Shown here: one piece after another, positions 9,897-18,442 of the stretch
Position numbering within the stretch: position 1 is the first letter of the stretch
Layout: each line of letters begins with the position of its first letter
Assembly: GCF_008014645.1 (NCBI RefSeq)
Contig: NZ_VOWY01000016.1
Location: 1 to 64,000 of the forward strand
DNA from: Collinsella sp. BA40
Lineage (GTDB): Bacteria; Actinomycetota; Coriobacteriia; Coriobacteriales; Coriobacteriaceae
Direction of reading: 5' to 3'
Length of the DNA stretch: 64,000 bases
Translations under genes and position numbers: made by a program
The notes under the pieces: model-generated
Databases searched by the model: none
The model's input: the letters and a program-made list of their open reading frames with translations, nothing else
Told to the model about the DNA's origin: nothing

Positions 9897-10478
9897 TTAC
9901 GCCTCCGGCACCTCTTTGCGTACGCGCGAGAGGGTGACCTGCGTCATGCCGAGATACGATGCGATGTAGTGGTGGGGGATGAGGTCGATCACGCCGGGAT
10001 AGGCGTCGAGGAACCACAGGTAGCGTTCGCGCGCGGTTTTCTGGCATACCGCCGTTTTTATATCCCAGTGCATCTGCCAGGCGTTTTGCAGAATCGCGAT
10101 GAAATCGTGCGCGAAGGGAAGGCTGGTGCCGAGGAGGCTCTGGACGGCTTCGATCGGCATGCTCGCCACGTGGGAGGGAATGATCGCCTCGATGCGAACG
10201 GGCGAGGGCCTGCTGAAATCGGCGCATGGCGCGATGACCATGCCTCTCTTGGTGATGAGGCAGTCGGTGGTGTCGCGGCCCGCGCTGTCGATAAGCGCGG
10301 TCCGCACCGCACCGTCGATCAAGACCGCGATTTCCGCCTGATGCTCGCCGGCCTGCAGGAGGGCTTCGCCCTTGGCAAGCGCGCGCACGGTCGCATGGGC
10401 GGCAAGGGTCCCCGCCGCCTGCGGGTCTTTGATGCCGGCCGAATCTTGCAGGAACTGTGCGACGTTGATGGTGTTCAC
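9897..10478 (-). CDS. Crp/Fnr-family transcriptional regulator
   Basis: This encodes 193 residues with an N-terminal cyclic-nucleotide-binding-type beta barrel (AKGEALLQAGEHQAEIAVLI) and a C-terminal helix-turn-helix (IASYLGMTQVTLSRVRKE). The recognition helix matches the short Crp_2 class. No cluster of Cys residues is seen, so an Fnr-type iron-sulfur sensor is unlikely. The ligand is unknown. The start is a GTG after TTGGAG. Upstream, a TTGATA box and a TCTATG box at 17-bp spacing (about 10515-10545, minus strand) could form its promoter. It is convergent with the DMT exporter, which may or may not be a target. Confidence 0.85.
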   Translation of the reverse strand: MNTINVAQFLQDSAGIKDPQAAGTLAAHATVRALAKGEALLQAGEHQAEIAVLIDGAVRTALIDSAGRDTTDCLITKRGMVIAPCADFSRPSPVRIEAIIPSHVASMPIEAVQSLLGTSLPFAHDFIAILQNAWQMHWDIKTAVCQKTARERYLWFLDAYPGVIDLIPHHYIASYLGMTQVTLSRVRKEVPEA

Positions 10479-10790
10479 GAATGCTCCAAGCGCCTTGACT
10501 CTGGGTTCGTGTTAACCAAACCATAGAATCCCGAACCGCGTCATTATCAAACGTTAAAAATGCAACAAATGGCGCAGATTCTGTGCTGTATGCAACGAAG
10601 CGTCCCTGGTGCGCCCTTGACCGCATTTCCGCCGCATCCGCGCGGCTCGTCTGGTCGGGGCGCAACCCGCGTGTTCCAGCCTGCCCGCGGCATAGAAACG
10701 GGGAGGCCGCAGCCTCCCCGTTTGATGGATCCGAATCGGGCTCGCATCGTTTGCCGGCGCCGGGCGATGCGCGTTCGGCGGCGCGCTTTC
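10479..10790. other. Intergenic region between Crp/Fnr gene and SPFH gene
   Basis: About 310 bases without a supported gene. The right part is the promoter region of the leftward Crp/Fnr gene, with an A+T-rich patch at 10540-10570. The left-reading SPFH gene terminates into it through the hairpin at 10696-10723. Nothing else was recognised. Confidence 0.55.
10696..10723 (-). terminator. Rho-independent-type hairpin after the SPFH gene
   Basis: The arms AAACGGGGAGGC and GCCTCCCCGTTT are perfectly complementary around a tiny loop. The hairpin lies downstream of the leftward SPFH gene stop, with a T-run formed by the arm end on that strand. It could also work in the other direction. Confidence 0.75.
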
Positions 10791-11738
10791 CTACGCCTGG
10801 GTTCCGGCGTCGTCCTTCGCAACCTGCTCGGCGGCGATGATCTGCTCGAACATGCTCGCTGAGTCGCGGAAGTCCGTCGGCAGCACCACGGTGCTCGCCC
10901 GACCGCTCTTGGCGAACTCGTTCATCATCTCGGTCCACTGCGTGAACATGAAGAGCTGGTTGGCCTCGTCGTTGCCCACGCCCGTCTCCTGGATGGTTTC
11001 GAGCGAGTCCTTGATGCCCAGCGCGATGGCCTTGCGCTGGTTGGCGATGCCCTCGCCGGCCTTCTCCATGGCCTCGGCCTCGGCCTTCGCCTCGGTGACC
11101 CGGCGGATGCGGTCGGCCTCGGCCAGGTCCTGCGCCGCGGCTTTGGTGCGCTGTGCGGCGTTGATCTGGTTCATGGAGTCCTCGACTTCGGCGGGCAGCG
11201 CGATCTTGGTGATGAGCGTGCTCACCAGCGTGAAGCCGTAAGCGTCCATCTGCTCGGACACGGTGGCGTTCACGTCCTTGGCGATATCGTCCTTCTTGGC
11301 GAAGACCTCGTCGAGGGTGTAGACGGGAATGGACGAGCGCAGGGCGTCGGTGATGAAGTCGCGCATCTGTGCCACGGGCTGCTGGAGCATGTAGTAGCTC
11401 TTGTAGACGCCGGAGTCGGCGGGACCGGCGCCCATCTCGTAACTCACGTGGTACTGCGCCGAGACCTCGAGGCCGATGGTCACGTTATCCTGCGTCTTCA
11501 CGTCGATGTCGAAGCCGTTCTTCATGGTGCGCAGCGATACCGTGGCCGCCTTGCGATCGATGAGCGGGATCTTCGCATGGAAGCCCGCGCCCACGATGCG
11601 GTTGAATTTGCCCAGGCGCTCGATGATCACGGCGTGCTGCTGCTTGACTACGAAGAACAGGTTGCCGGTGAGCGCGCCCACGACAATGAGGACGAGCGCG
11701 ATGCTGAACAGTCCTCCCAGCAGGTCGAAGATGAACAT
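10791..11738 (-). CDS. SPFH/band-7 (stomatin-like) membrane protein
   Basis: A 315-residue SPFH-domain protein with one N-terminal membrane span (about residues 3-27, LLGGLFSIALVLIVVGALTG). The band-7 domain follows (VVKQQHAVIIERLGKFNRI), then a charged coiled-coil rich in Ala, Glu and Lys (AQDLAEADRIRRVTEAKAEAEAM), and a short C-terminal tail. Such proteins form large membrane cages that may organise proteases or lipid domains. No partner NfeD-type protease gene is adjacent. The open frame extends 89 codons upstream, but the ATG at 11738 follows AAAGGAA and starts the membrane helix, so it is chosen. It is divergent from the GH123-like gene. Confidence 0.9.
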   Translation of the reverse strand: MFIFDLLGGLFSIALVLIVVGALTGNLFFVVKQQHAVIIERLGKFNRIVGAGFHAKIPLIDRKAATVSLRTMKNGFDIDVKTQDNVTIGLEVSAQYHVSYEMGAGPADSGVYKSYYMLQQPVAQMRDFITDALRSSIPVYTLDEVFAKKDDIAKDVNATVSEQMDAYGFTLVSTLITKIALPAEVEDSMNQINAAQRTKAAAQDLAEADRIRRVTEAKAEAEAMEKAGEGIANQRKAIALGIKDSLETIQETGVGNDEANQLFMFTQWTEMMNEFAKSGRASTVVLPTDFRDSASMFEQIIAAEQVAKDDAGTQA

Positions 11739-11839
11739 GGCGGTTCCTTTCCGTCGGCTCGCCTGGTGCGGCGAGCGAATTAGAAAGAGGATACCCGTTT
11801 CCTTTTCGGCGAACGGTCTGCTCTCGGTGAGCGGAATAC

Positions 11840-11867
11840 ACAATTCGGATGCAATTGTCCGTATAAT
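11840..11867 (+). promoter_or_regulatory. Putative promoter and operator of the GH123-like gene
   Basis: A perfect -10 box TATAAT is at 11862-11867. Just upstream, ACAATT and AATTGT form an inverted repeat (11840-11858, 7-base spacer) covering the -35 position, where no good -35 box exists. This layout suggests a regulated promoter with an operator, but the regulator is unknown. Confidence 0.45.
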
Positions 11868-11982
11868 AGGCAGCTGCGAAAATGCGCAAACGATGGTGCC
11901 AGACGAAAACGTGTGCGCAATCTCGCATATTGGTTCGCCCCTTATACAGAGGTCCGCCGAATGGGCGGAGGAAAGGAGCAAA

Positions 11983-14817
11983 ATGTCATTACAGCATGCT
12001 AACAATCGAAAGCGAGGTGTCTTTTCGGCAGCCGTCGCGGTCCTCGCGGTCGTCGTCTTGGCGCTCGGCGTGGCCCTGCCCGCCTACGCCGCGAGCGTGA
12101 GCATCGGCGGCACGAAGGTCGATATGGACACGGCCGTCCCCACGAAGATCGACGATTCGGTCATGGGCGACGCAGCCTTCCAGTTCAACTACAAGGGCGA
12201 CTGGAGCCCTGAGGCCGGTTACGACCAGTTCTTCAATGGAACCGACCATTATTCCAATACCGTGGGCGATTCGTGGAGCATGAAGTTCACCGGCCCCAAG
12301 ATCGATATCTACGGCAGCAAGAACCCCGCTCACGGCACCTACGCCGTGACGATCGACGGCAAGGCGCAGAAGGATATCGTCGCCACCGCAGGCTCTGCGC
12401 AGCACAAGCAGCTGCTCGGCTCCTATGAGGGCCTCGATGCCGACGCCGAGCACACCATCGCCGTCGAGCTGAAGAGCGGCGGCGCGATTCAGGTCGACTA
12501 CGTGGTCGTCGAGCGCAAGCCCGTGGCCGCCACCGACTTCACCCTGTCCACGCGCGCCAAGGTGCTCGAGAGCGGCAGCTCCTTCGAGCTGTCCTACAGC
12601 GTGTCCCCCAAGGGCGCGGTCGATCCCGGCGTCACGTACGATTTCGACGAGAAGCTGCTGGAGATCGACGAGACCGGCGTGGTGACGGCGAAGCAGGTTT
12701 CCAAGAAGACCGTTACGTCCATCACCGCCGCGCTCAACAACGAGAGCGGCGCCTCCCACAAGATCGACGTCACCATCTACCCGCAGGTAGAGGGCTTCAA
12801 CGCGTTTGTGGGCAACGAGAAGCTGCTCGATACCCAGGAGGACTGGGAGGCCAAGAAGGCCGATCGCACCGATTCCTGGTCGGGCACCGCATGGCTCGCG
12901 GACGAGCGCGCCAGCAAGATCGGTATCGCCACCCGTGCCGAGGGCGCCAAGAACGTGCGGATCATCGCCGGCGACCTGGTCGCCGCCGACGGCTCCGTGA
13001 TCTCGGGCAAGGATATCGAGGTCAAGTGGCTGCGCAACGTGCAGGCCAAGGAGGGCCGCAACGCGCAGGGCAGCCTGAAGAGCTATCCGGATGTCATCTA
13101 CTATGACAACACCGGTATGGATGTTCCCGCCAATACGCTGCAGTACGCTTGGCTGACCATTCCCGTTTCGGCCAGCGCCCATGCCGGCACCTACACCGGC
13201 ACCGTGCAGGTCGTTGCGGATGGCGTCGATCCCGTCGAGCTCACCTATACGCTCGAGGTCATCGGCATCAAGCAGCCCACGGCCGACGAGGCCGATTTCG
13301 AGGTGCAGGTCTGGCAGCACCCCTTCAGCGTGAGCGGCTACTATTTCGCCAACAGCACGGCTGACGCCGCTACGGGCACGGGCACCAACGCGCCCATCGA
13401 TACGTTCCTCAGCAAGGAGCACAAGGACCTGCTGCGCGGCTCGCTGAAGGAGTACGCCTCCATCGGCGGTCACGACCTGGTTGCCAACATCGTCGAGGAG
13501 GCCTGGAACCACCAGTCCTATTACGGCGACACCTCCATGGTCACCTGGATCTTGAACGATAAGGGCGAGTGGACCTTCGACTACACGCTCTTCGATAAGT
13601 GGATCGCGTTCGCCACCGAGTGCGGCGTCATCGATCCCGCGACCGATCTGGGCCAGATCAAGTGCTACTCCATGGTGTCGTGGGGCGGCTTTAAGTACAA
13701 GGACGCCGAGACCGGCGAGATGAAGTCCTATAACATGCAGCTCAACGGCAACAACCCCGAGGGTGAGGCCGCATGGACCGCGTTCCTGAAGGACTTCTAC
13801 AAGCACTGCCAGGAGCTCGGCATCTGGGATATCACCTACATCTCGATGGACGAGCGCGATTACGGCCAGCTGAAGCCGGTCGTCGACCTGGTTTCCGCCG
13901 TTGAGGAGGAGCTTGGCATCAACATCAAGCTGAGCTCCGCGCTCAACGTGAGCACCGACCAGAACATCGTGTCGCTCTCCGATAAGATCGACGACATCTC
14001 GGTGAACACCGGCAACGTCGACGACGGCTTCCGCGGCCTGGCCGACGCCCGCGCCGCCAAGGGCTTCACCACCACGATCTACAACTGCACCGGCAACTAT
14101 CCGGGCAACTTCATGATCTCCGACCCGGGCGACAACTACTGGGCCATGTGGTACGCCATGTCCTCCCATGCCGATGGCTTCATGCGCTGGGCTTGGGATA
14201 ACTGGACCAACGATATGTTCGGCAACGCCACCTATCGTTATTGGGAGCCGGGCGACGGCTGGTACATCTACCCGCTCGAGAGCGCCGATGACCTGGCCGA
14301 GAACCCCGACGGCTTCTACAGCACGCCCCGCTACGAGATGTTCAAGCAGGGCATCCGCGATGTGTGCAAGGCCAAGTACCTGGTTCAGAACGAGAAGGTC
14401 GCCGACCGCGTGATGGAGCTGGTCGAGTCCCTGCAGGTGCCGCGTGCGACCACCGTTCACGGTGCCGCCGTCGCGCAGAACGAGGAGCAGCGCATGCTGG
14501 CCCACAGCGAGACGGACCGCATGTACGACGGCATCAACGAGATCGCCCGCGAGCTCGCGCCCGCTCCCGAGCCCGAGCCGCAGCCCGATCCGGAGCCGGA
14601 ACCCCAGCCGCAGCCGCAGCCCCAGCCCCAGCCTGAGCAGAAGCCGGAAGGCGGCCAGGGTGCTACCGGCAAGCCGAACGGTGGCCAGGGCAAGCCCGGC
14701 ACCGACGGCCCCCTTGCCCAGACGGGCGACCCCGCGCTGTTCGCCCTCGTGGCGACGGGCGCCCTCGGCGCGAGTGCGGTGGCAGCCGGCTACCGCGCGC
14801 GCAAACGCTCTCGCTAG
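11983..14817 (+). CDS. Cell-wall-anchored GH123-like (DUF4091) glycosidase
   Basis: This is an exported 944-residue protein. A signal peptide spans about residues 1-36 and ends in AYA. A carbohydrate-binding-like beta domain (about 50-180) and an Ig-like Big_2 module (about 185-265) follow. Next come the beta-sandwich and (beta/alpha)8 barrel typical of GH123/DUF4091. The barrel contains the paired acidic residues Asp623-Glu624 (YISMDERD), which match the family's substrate-assisted catalytic pair. Characterised GH123 enzymes are exo-beta-N-acetylgalactosaminidases, so GalNAc release from glycans is the likely role. A Pro/Glu/Gln-rich spacer, LAQTG, a hydrophobic stretch and RKRSR form a sortase signal. 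The start follows AAAGGAG. Confidence 0.88.
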   Translation: MSLQHANNRKRGVFSAAVAVLAVVVLALGVALPAYAASVSIGGTKVDMDTAVPTKIDDSVMGDAAFQFNYKGDWSPEAGYDQFFNGTDHYSNTVGDSWSMKFTGPKIDIYGSKNPAHGTYAVTIDGKAQKDIVATAGSAQHKQLLGSYEGLDADAEHTIAVELKSGGAIQVDYVVVERKPVAATDFTLSTRAKVLESGSSFELSYSVSPKGAVDPGVTYDFDEKLLEIDETGVVTAKQVSKKTVTSITAALNNESGASHKIDVTIYPQVEGFNAFVGNEKLLDTQEDWEAKKADRTDSWSGTAWLADERASKIGIATRAEGAKNVRIIAGDLVAADGSVISGKDIEVKWLRNVQAKEGRNAQGSLKSYPDVIYYDNTGMDVPANTLQYAWLTIPVSASAHAGTYTGTVQVVADGVDPVELTYTLEVIGIKQPTADEADFEVQVWQHPFSVSGYYFANSTADAATGTGTNAPIDTFLSKEHKDLLRGSLKEYASIGGHDLVANIVEEAWNHQSYYGDTSMVTWILNDKGEWTFDYTLFDKWIAFATECGVIDPATDLGQIKCYSMVSWGGFKYKDAETGEMKSYNMQLNGNNPEGEAAWTAFLKDFYKHCQELGIWDITYISMDERDYGQLKPVVDLVSAVEEELGINIKLSSALNVSTDQNIVSLSDKIDDISVNTGNVDDGFRGLADARAAKGFTTTIYNCTGNYPGNFMISDPGDNYWAMWYAMSSHADGFMRWAWDNWTNDMFGNATYRYWEPGDGWYIYPLESADDLAENPDGFYSTPRYEMFKQGIRDVCKAKYLVQNEKVADRVMELVESLQVPRATTVHGAAVAQNEEQRMLAHSETDRMYDGINEIARELAPAPEPEPQPDPEPEPQPQPQPQPQPEQKPEGGQGATGKPNGGQGKPGTDGPLAQTGDPALFALVATGALGASAVAAGYRARKRSR

Positions 14818-14876
14818 AAGCGACGTCGCGCACGAGTGATGCGCGCATCGCATTGACGCGCGATCCGTGAAAACAA

Positions 14877-14914
14877 GGAAGCCTCCCTTCCCGTTGATAG
14901 GAAGGGAGGCTTCC
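14877..14914 (-). terminator. Strong hairpin between convergent GH123-like and M32 genes
   Basis: Two perfect 15-base arms (GGAAGCCTCCCTTCC and its complement) flank an 8-base loop. A T-rich run (TTGTTTTC) follows on the minus strand, so it best serves the leftward M32 gene, but it can stop transcripts from both sides. Confidence 0.8.
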
Positions 14915-14978
14915 TGCGTTATCGGCGGGATGGCCGTCCGGTGCGATATGGTGCGGGCGGCTGCCTGCGCGCGCCGTC

Positions 14979-16670
14979 CTACAGGTTGTAGAGCGTGCGG
15001 AACTTGCCGCCGAGGTAGTCGCAGTAGAACGTCGCATCAAACGGCGCCCCGCAGGCTCCCTGCACGAGCTCGGGAGCGTCCTTGCCGCGGCCCCAGCGCC
15101 AGATGTTCTCGCCCAGCCAGGTGCGAACCGGAGCGAGGTCGCCCGCCGCGCAGGCGGCTTCGAGGTCCACGCCCGCCGCCTTCATGGCGGGCACGTACTG
15201 CGCGTCGTAGGCGCTGCCCAGCGCGTAGCTGGGGAAGTAGCCGAATGCGCCGCCCGACCAATGGGTGTCCTGCAGCGCGCCCTCGGTATGCGTGGGTACG
15301 TCGAGGCCCAGGTATTGCTTGGTCTTCTCGGCCCACAGCCCCGGGATGTCCTTGGCGGTGGCCTCGCCCGCGAACAGCAGGCGCTCGATCTCGTAGCGGA
15401 TCATGATGTGGAGCGGGTAGGTGAGCTCGTCGGCGTCGCAGCGGATGAGGTTGGGGCGCGCGATGTTGACGGCGCGGTACAGCTCGTCCTCGCCCACGTT
15501 ACCGTAGACCTCCGGCGCGTGGCGACGCAGCAGCTGGAGCAGCGGTCCCATGAAGGCGCGGGAGCGCCCGACGGTGTTCTCGAAGAAGCGGCTCTGGCTC
15601 TCGTGGATGCCCATGGAGGTGCCGCCCTCCAGGCAGGTGAACGCGTACGCGGGGTCGACGCCCAGCTCGTAGATGGCGTGGCCGGCCTCGTGGATGATCG
15701 AGTAGACGTTGCTCATGGCGTTGTCTTCGTAGATGTGCGTGGCCACGCGGGCGTCGCCGGCGCTGAAGCCCTCGGAGAACGGATGCTCGGTGAAGGCGAG
15801 TGTGGTGGATGCCATGTCGAGCCCCACGAGCTTCATGAGGTCGAAGGAGAGCGCGCGCTGGGCCGCCTCGGGGATGCGGGCGTTCAGGAAGGCTGCTTCG
15901 GGCTGCTCGCCGCGCTCCGAGATGTCATGCACCAGCGGCACGACGGTCTCGCGGACCTGGGCGAAGAACGCGTCGTAGGCGGCGGCGTCCATGCCGCGCT
16001 CGTACTGGTCGAGCCAGACGTCGTACGGGTCGCGCGTGCTATCGAGGTAGCCGGCCTGGCGCTTGAGCGCCTCGACCATGCGGTCGATGTAGGGCTCGAA
16101 CGAGTCCCAGTCGTTGGCGCCCTTGGCCTTGTGCCACACGGCATCGGCTTCGCAGGTCAGGCGGCTCCAGCTCTCCACCTCCTCCTTGGGGAAAGCGAGG
16201 GCTTCGCGCTGGTCGCGCTCGAAGACGCGCAGCTCATCGGCCAGCTGCTCGTCGGTGAGCTTGCCCTTGGAGAACGCCTTGCTGAGCTTGCGGACGAGCT
16301 TTTGCGCGCGCTCGCTGGTAAGCAGCTCGTGGTGCTCGCCGGCGAGCGTCGCCATGGCCTCGCCGCGTGCGGCGGCACCGTTTTCCGGTGCGACGGTGGC
16401 GCCGTCGAACTCGGCGATCTTCAGCAGGTAGGAGCGGGTCCAGAGGTCGCGCTCAAGGGCGCGGAACTCCTCGGCGCGCTGCGGGGCCTGGCAGACGTGG
16501 CCCTCTTCGTGGCCGTGGCAGCAGCAGCCGTCGCCGTCGTGCTCCTGGTCGCGTTCGTGCTTGCCGCAGCATTCGTCGGCGCGCTCGGATTGCTTCTTAT
16601 GCTTGCCGCAGCAGCTGCCGTCTTTCTTGTAGTTGCCGCAACATGATTCGTCGTGCTTATGCTTGCCCAT
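14979..16670 (-). CDS. M32 carboxypeptidase (Taq type) with Cys/His-rich N-terminal tail
   Basis: A zinc carboxypeptidase of family M32, 563 residues. The core begins near residue 65 and includes the zinc motif HEAGH (SIIHEAGHAIYE), HESQSRFFE and IRYEIERLLF, all M32 hallmarks. M32 enzymes remove C-terminal residues broadly and usually work in the cytoplasm. The first 60 or so residues are unlike the family: three CCG-[KN]-type repeats, a CCCHGH cluster and many His, Lys and Asp, which look metal-binding. The ATG at 16670 follows a near-perfect AGGAGG; an upstream in-frame ATG lacks such a site. The gene is alone and divergent from the Ntn hydrolase. Confidence 0.9.
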   Translation of the reverse strand: MGKHKHDESCCGNYKKDGSCCGKHKKQSERADECCGKHERDQEHDGDGCCCHGHEEGHVCQAPQRAEEFRALERDLWTRSYLLKIAEFDGATVAPENGAAARGEAMATLAGEHHELLTSERAQKLVRKLSKAFSKGKLTDEQLADELRVFERDQREALAFPKEEVESWSRLTCEADAVWHKAKGANDWDSFEPYIDRMVEALKRQAGYLDSTRDPYDVWLDQYERGMDAAAYDAFFAQVRETVVPLVHDISERGEQPEAAFLNARIPEAAQRALSFDLMKLVGLDMASTTLAFTEHPFSEGFSAGDARVATHIYEDNAMSNVYSIIHEAGHAIYELGVDPAYAFTCLEGGTSMGIHESQSRFFENTVGRSRAFMGPLLQLLRRHAPEVYGNVGEDELYRAVNIARPNLIRCDADELTYPLHIMIRYEIERLLFAGEATAKDIPGLWAEKTKQYLGLDVPTHTEGALQDTHWSGGAFGYFPSYALGSAYDAQYVPAMKAAGVDLEAACAAGDLAPVRTWLGENIWRWGRGKDAPELVQGACGAPFDATFYCDYLGGKFRTLYNL

Positions 16671-16887
16671 GGGGCCTCCTTGCATATCGAAGTGGTCCAT
16701 CGAACAGCAGTGTACCCGTACTCGCGGGGTTATGACGCTTATGACTCCCCCTGTTCGGTTGTTTGACGACGCGGGCTGATGGGGAACGGGTGGGTGCAAG
16801 ATGACAGTTCTCCTTAGGAATTGCAGCAACGATAGCGTACAAATTATGTGAAATGTCTCCGAAAATAGGTGAACGATGCAAATAGGT

Positions 16888-16902
16888 TAACAACTATTGT
16901 TA
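16888..16902 (+). promoter_or_regulatory. Palindrome overlapping a likely -10 box
   Basis: TAACAA and TTGTTA flank a 3-base centre. A TAGAAT box overlaps the right end (16901-16906). It lies about 60 bases upstream of the Ntn hydrolase start and may be its operator and promoter. The -35 is weak. Confidence 0.4.
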
Positions 16903-16962
16903 GAATCCTCTCCGCTGTATGGACGCCCGGCGGGGCGACGATAACGTGAGGGATAGGTTTCT

Positions 16963-18087
16963 ATGCTGCATTCTCAGGGGCACGACAACGCATCGGTGCA
17001 GGCGGGACGCCGGGGCAAGGGCATCGTCGGCCGCGTCATCGCGGTGTTGGCGGGCGTGTGCCTGGCGGCCGCGGGCGCGGTACTGCTCATGTTTGGCGGC
17101 GAGCTCAAGACGCTCGGCACGATCGAGAAGATCGACGAGTACCCGCTCTACACCATGGATTACGCGGCCGATTACGGCCTGGATGAGTTTCTCGAGCAGG
17201 GCGGCGCCTCCAACGACGCCGAGCTCATCGACTTCGTGGTGGGCCGCCTGCTGAAGGGCCTTCCCATCAAGATCGAGCTTCCCAACCTGGCGTGTTCGAC
17301 CTTCAATGCGAAGACGCCCGAGGGCGAGGCGCTGTTCGGCCGCAACTTCGACCTGGAGTTCTCGCCCGGCATGATGGTGCGCACGACGCCGAAGGACGGG
17401 TACGCATCGATCTCGATGGTGAATCTGGCATTTATCGGCTATGGCGAGGATAAGCTGCCTGACGATTTTGCTTCGAGCATCGTGTCGCTTGCCGCTCCGT
17501 TCGCCCCCCTCGACGGCGTGAACGAAAAGGGCCTGGCCGTGGGCGTGCTGCTTATCGATACCGAGGCCACGCACCAGCAAACCGAGCGCGTGGACATCAC
17601 CACCACTACGGCGATTCGACTGATGCTCGATCGCTGCGCTACGGTGGACGAGGCCGTCGAGCTGCTGTCCAGCTATGACATGCATGCGTCGGGCAACCGC
17701 TGCTACCACTTCCAGATTGCCGATGCGAGCGGCAAAAGCGTGGTCGTCGAGTACATCGATAACGAGATGCGTCTGGTGGAACCCAGTGAGGAAGGTTACC
17801 AGGCGGCAACGAACTTCCTGCTCACGCCGGGCGAGTACGACTTCGGCGGCGGCCAGGACCGCTACGAGACCGTGATGGGCGTGCTCGATGCCTCCGACGG
17901 CGTGATGACGGAGGCGGAAGCGATGGATACCCTGCAAAGCGTCAGCCGCGAAGTCAAGATCAAGGATAACGGCGAGGTCTTTCAAACGCAGTGGTCGGTC
18001 GTGTACAACCTGGACCGCGCATCGGCCACGGTGTGCATGGGCGGTAAGTACGACGAGTTGCATGAGATCACGGTAGCGAGGCAATAG
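16963..18087 (+). CDS. Linear amide C-N hydrolase (Ntn hydrolase), membrane-anchored precursor
   Basis: A 374-residue protein of the choloylglycine hydrolase/acid ceramidase-like Ntn superfamily. Residues about 21-46 form one membrane span. The likely nucleophile is Cys111 in LACSTFNAK, followed after about 15 residues by FGRNFDLE, the usual family signature, then NEKGLAVG and TTTTAIRLML. In Ntn enzymes the nucleophile becomes N-terminal after autoproteolysis, so the first 110 residues probably act as a membrane-anchored propeptide. The substrate could be a bile salt, N-acyl amino acid or beta-lactam; sequence alone does not decide. The start ATG is preceded only weakly (GATAGG). A strong terminator follows. 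Confidence 0.78.
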   Translation: MLHSQGHDNASVQAGRRGKGIVGRVIAVLAGVCLAAAGAVLLMFGGELKTLGTIEKIDEYPLYTMDYAADYGLDEFLEQGGASNDAELIDFVVGRLLKGLPIKIELPNLACSTFNAKTPEGEALFGRNFDLEFSPGMMVRTTPKDGYASISMVNLAFIGYGEDKLPDDFASSIVSLAAPFAPLDGVNEKGLAVGVLLIDTEATHQQTERVDITTTTAIRLMLDRCATVDEAVELLSSYDMHASGNRCYHFQIADASGKSVVVEYIDNEMRLVEPSEEGYQAATNFLLTPGEYDFGGGQDRYETVMGVLDASDGVMTEAEAMDTLQSVSREVKIKDNGEVFQTQWSVVYNLDRASATVCMGGKYDELHEITVARQ

Positions 18088-18154
18088 GACCGTAGGAAAA
18101 TGCGGGGGTTTGAATTAATGAATAAAACTTGCTCGCCGCTGCATAGGAAATCAT

Positions 18155-18202
18155 AACGAGACGGCTTCGGTGCGTTATCTGCGCATTCGGAGCCGTCTCG
18201 TT
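18155..18202 (+). terminator. Terminator after the Ntn hydrolase gene
   Basis: Long arms (AACGAGACGGCTTCGG and its imperfect complement ending CCGTCTCGTT) surround a short loop. The hairpin abuts the left arm of the repeat element that begins at 18203. Confidence 0.7.
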
Positions 18203-18404
18203 GGCACTAAATGTCATTTTTGAGTCCGCTTAGAGCCTGTTTGGTTGACCGGCTCCTCATTTTTATGCTGGCGGAGATGCTTTCCCCTCTTGTGGGGATG
18301 CAAAACCGGCCGAGTTACTACACATCTGATGATAAAAAGCGCTTGCAGGAAGTATGCACGCTGTTTTTAGAGAGCCAAAAGACTCAAAATCTGCATTTAG
18401 TGCC
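18203..18404. repeat. Paired inverted arms, copy B
   Basis: The left arm (18203-18230) begins GGCACTAAATG and reaches TTTTTGAGTC. The reverse complement of the right arm (18374-18404) begins with the same 11 bases and ends TTTTGAGTCTTTTGGC. They agree at 20 of the first 24 positions. The element is 202 bases, nearly equal to copy A at 3560-3771, and lies between convergent genes. Its interior holds a small CCCC...GGGG hairpin near 18284-18297 but no gene. Confidence 0.72.
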
Positions 18405-18442
18405 AGCTGGGCCTTTCGTCCGGGGAGAATCGGGTTTTGGCG

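Noticed and set aside
14867-15406. Short Arg-rich ORF on the plus strand by the M32 gene
   Set aside because: It covers the strong terminator hairpin and is antisense to the M32 peptidase gene.
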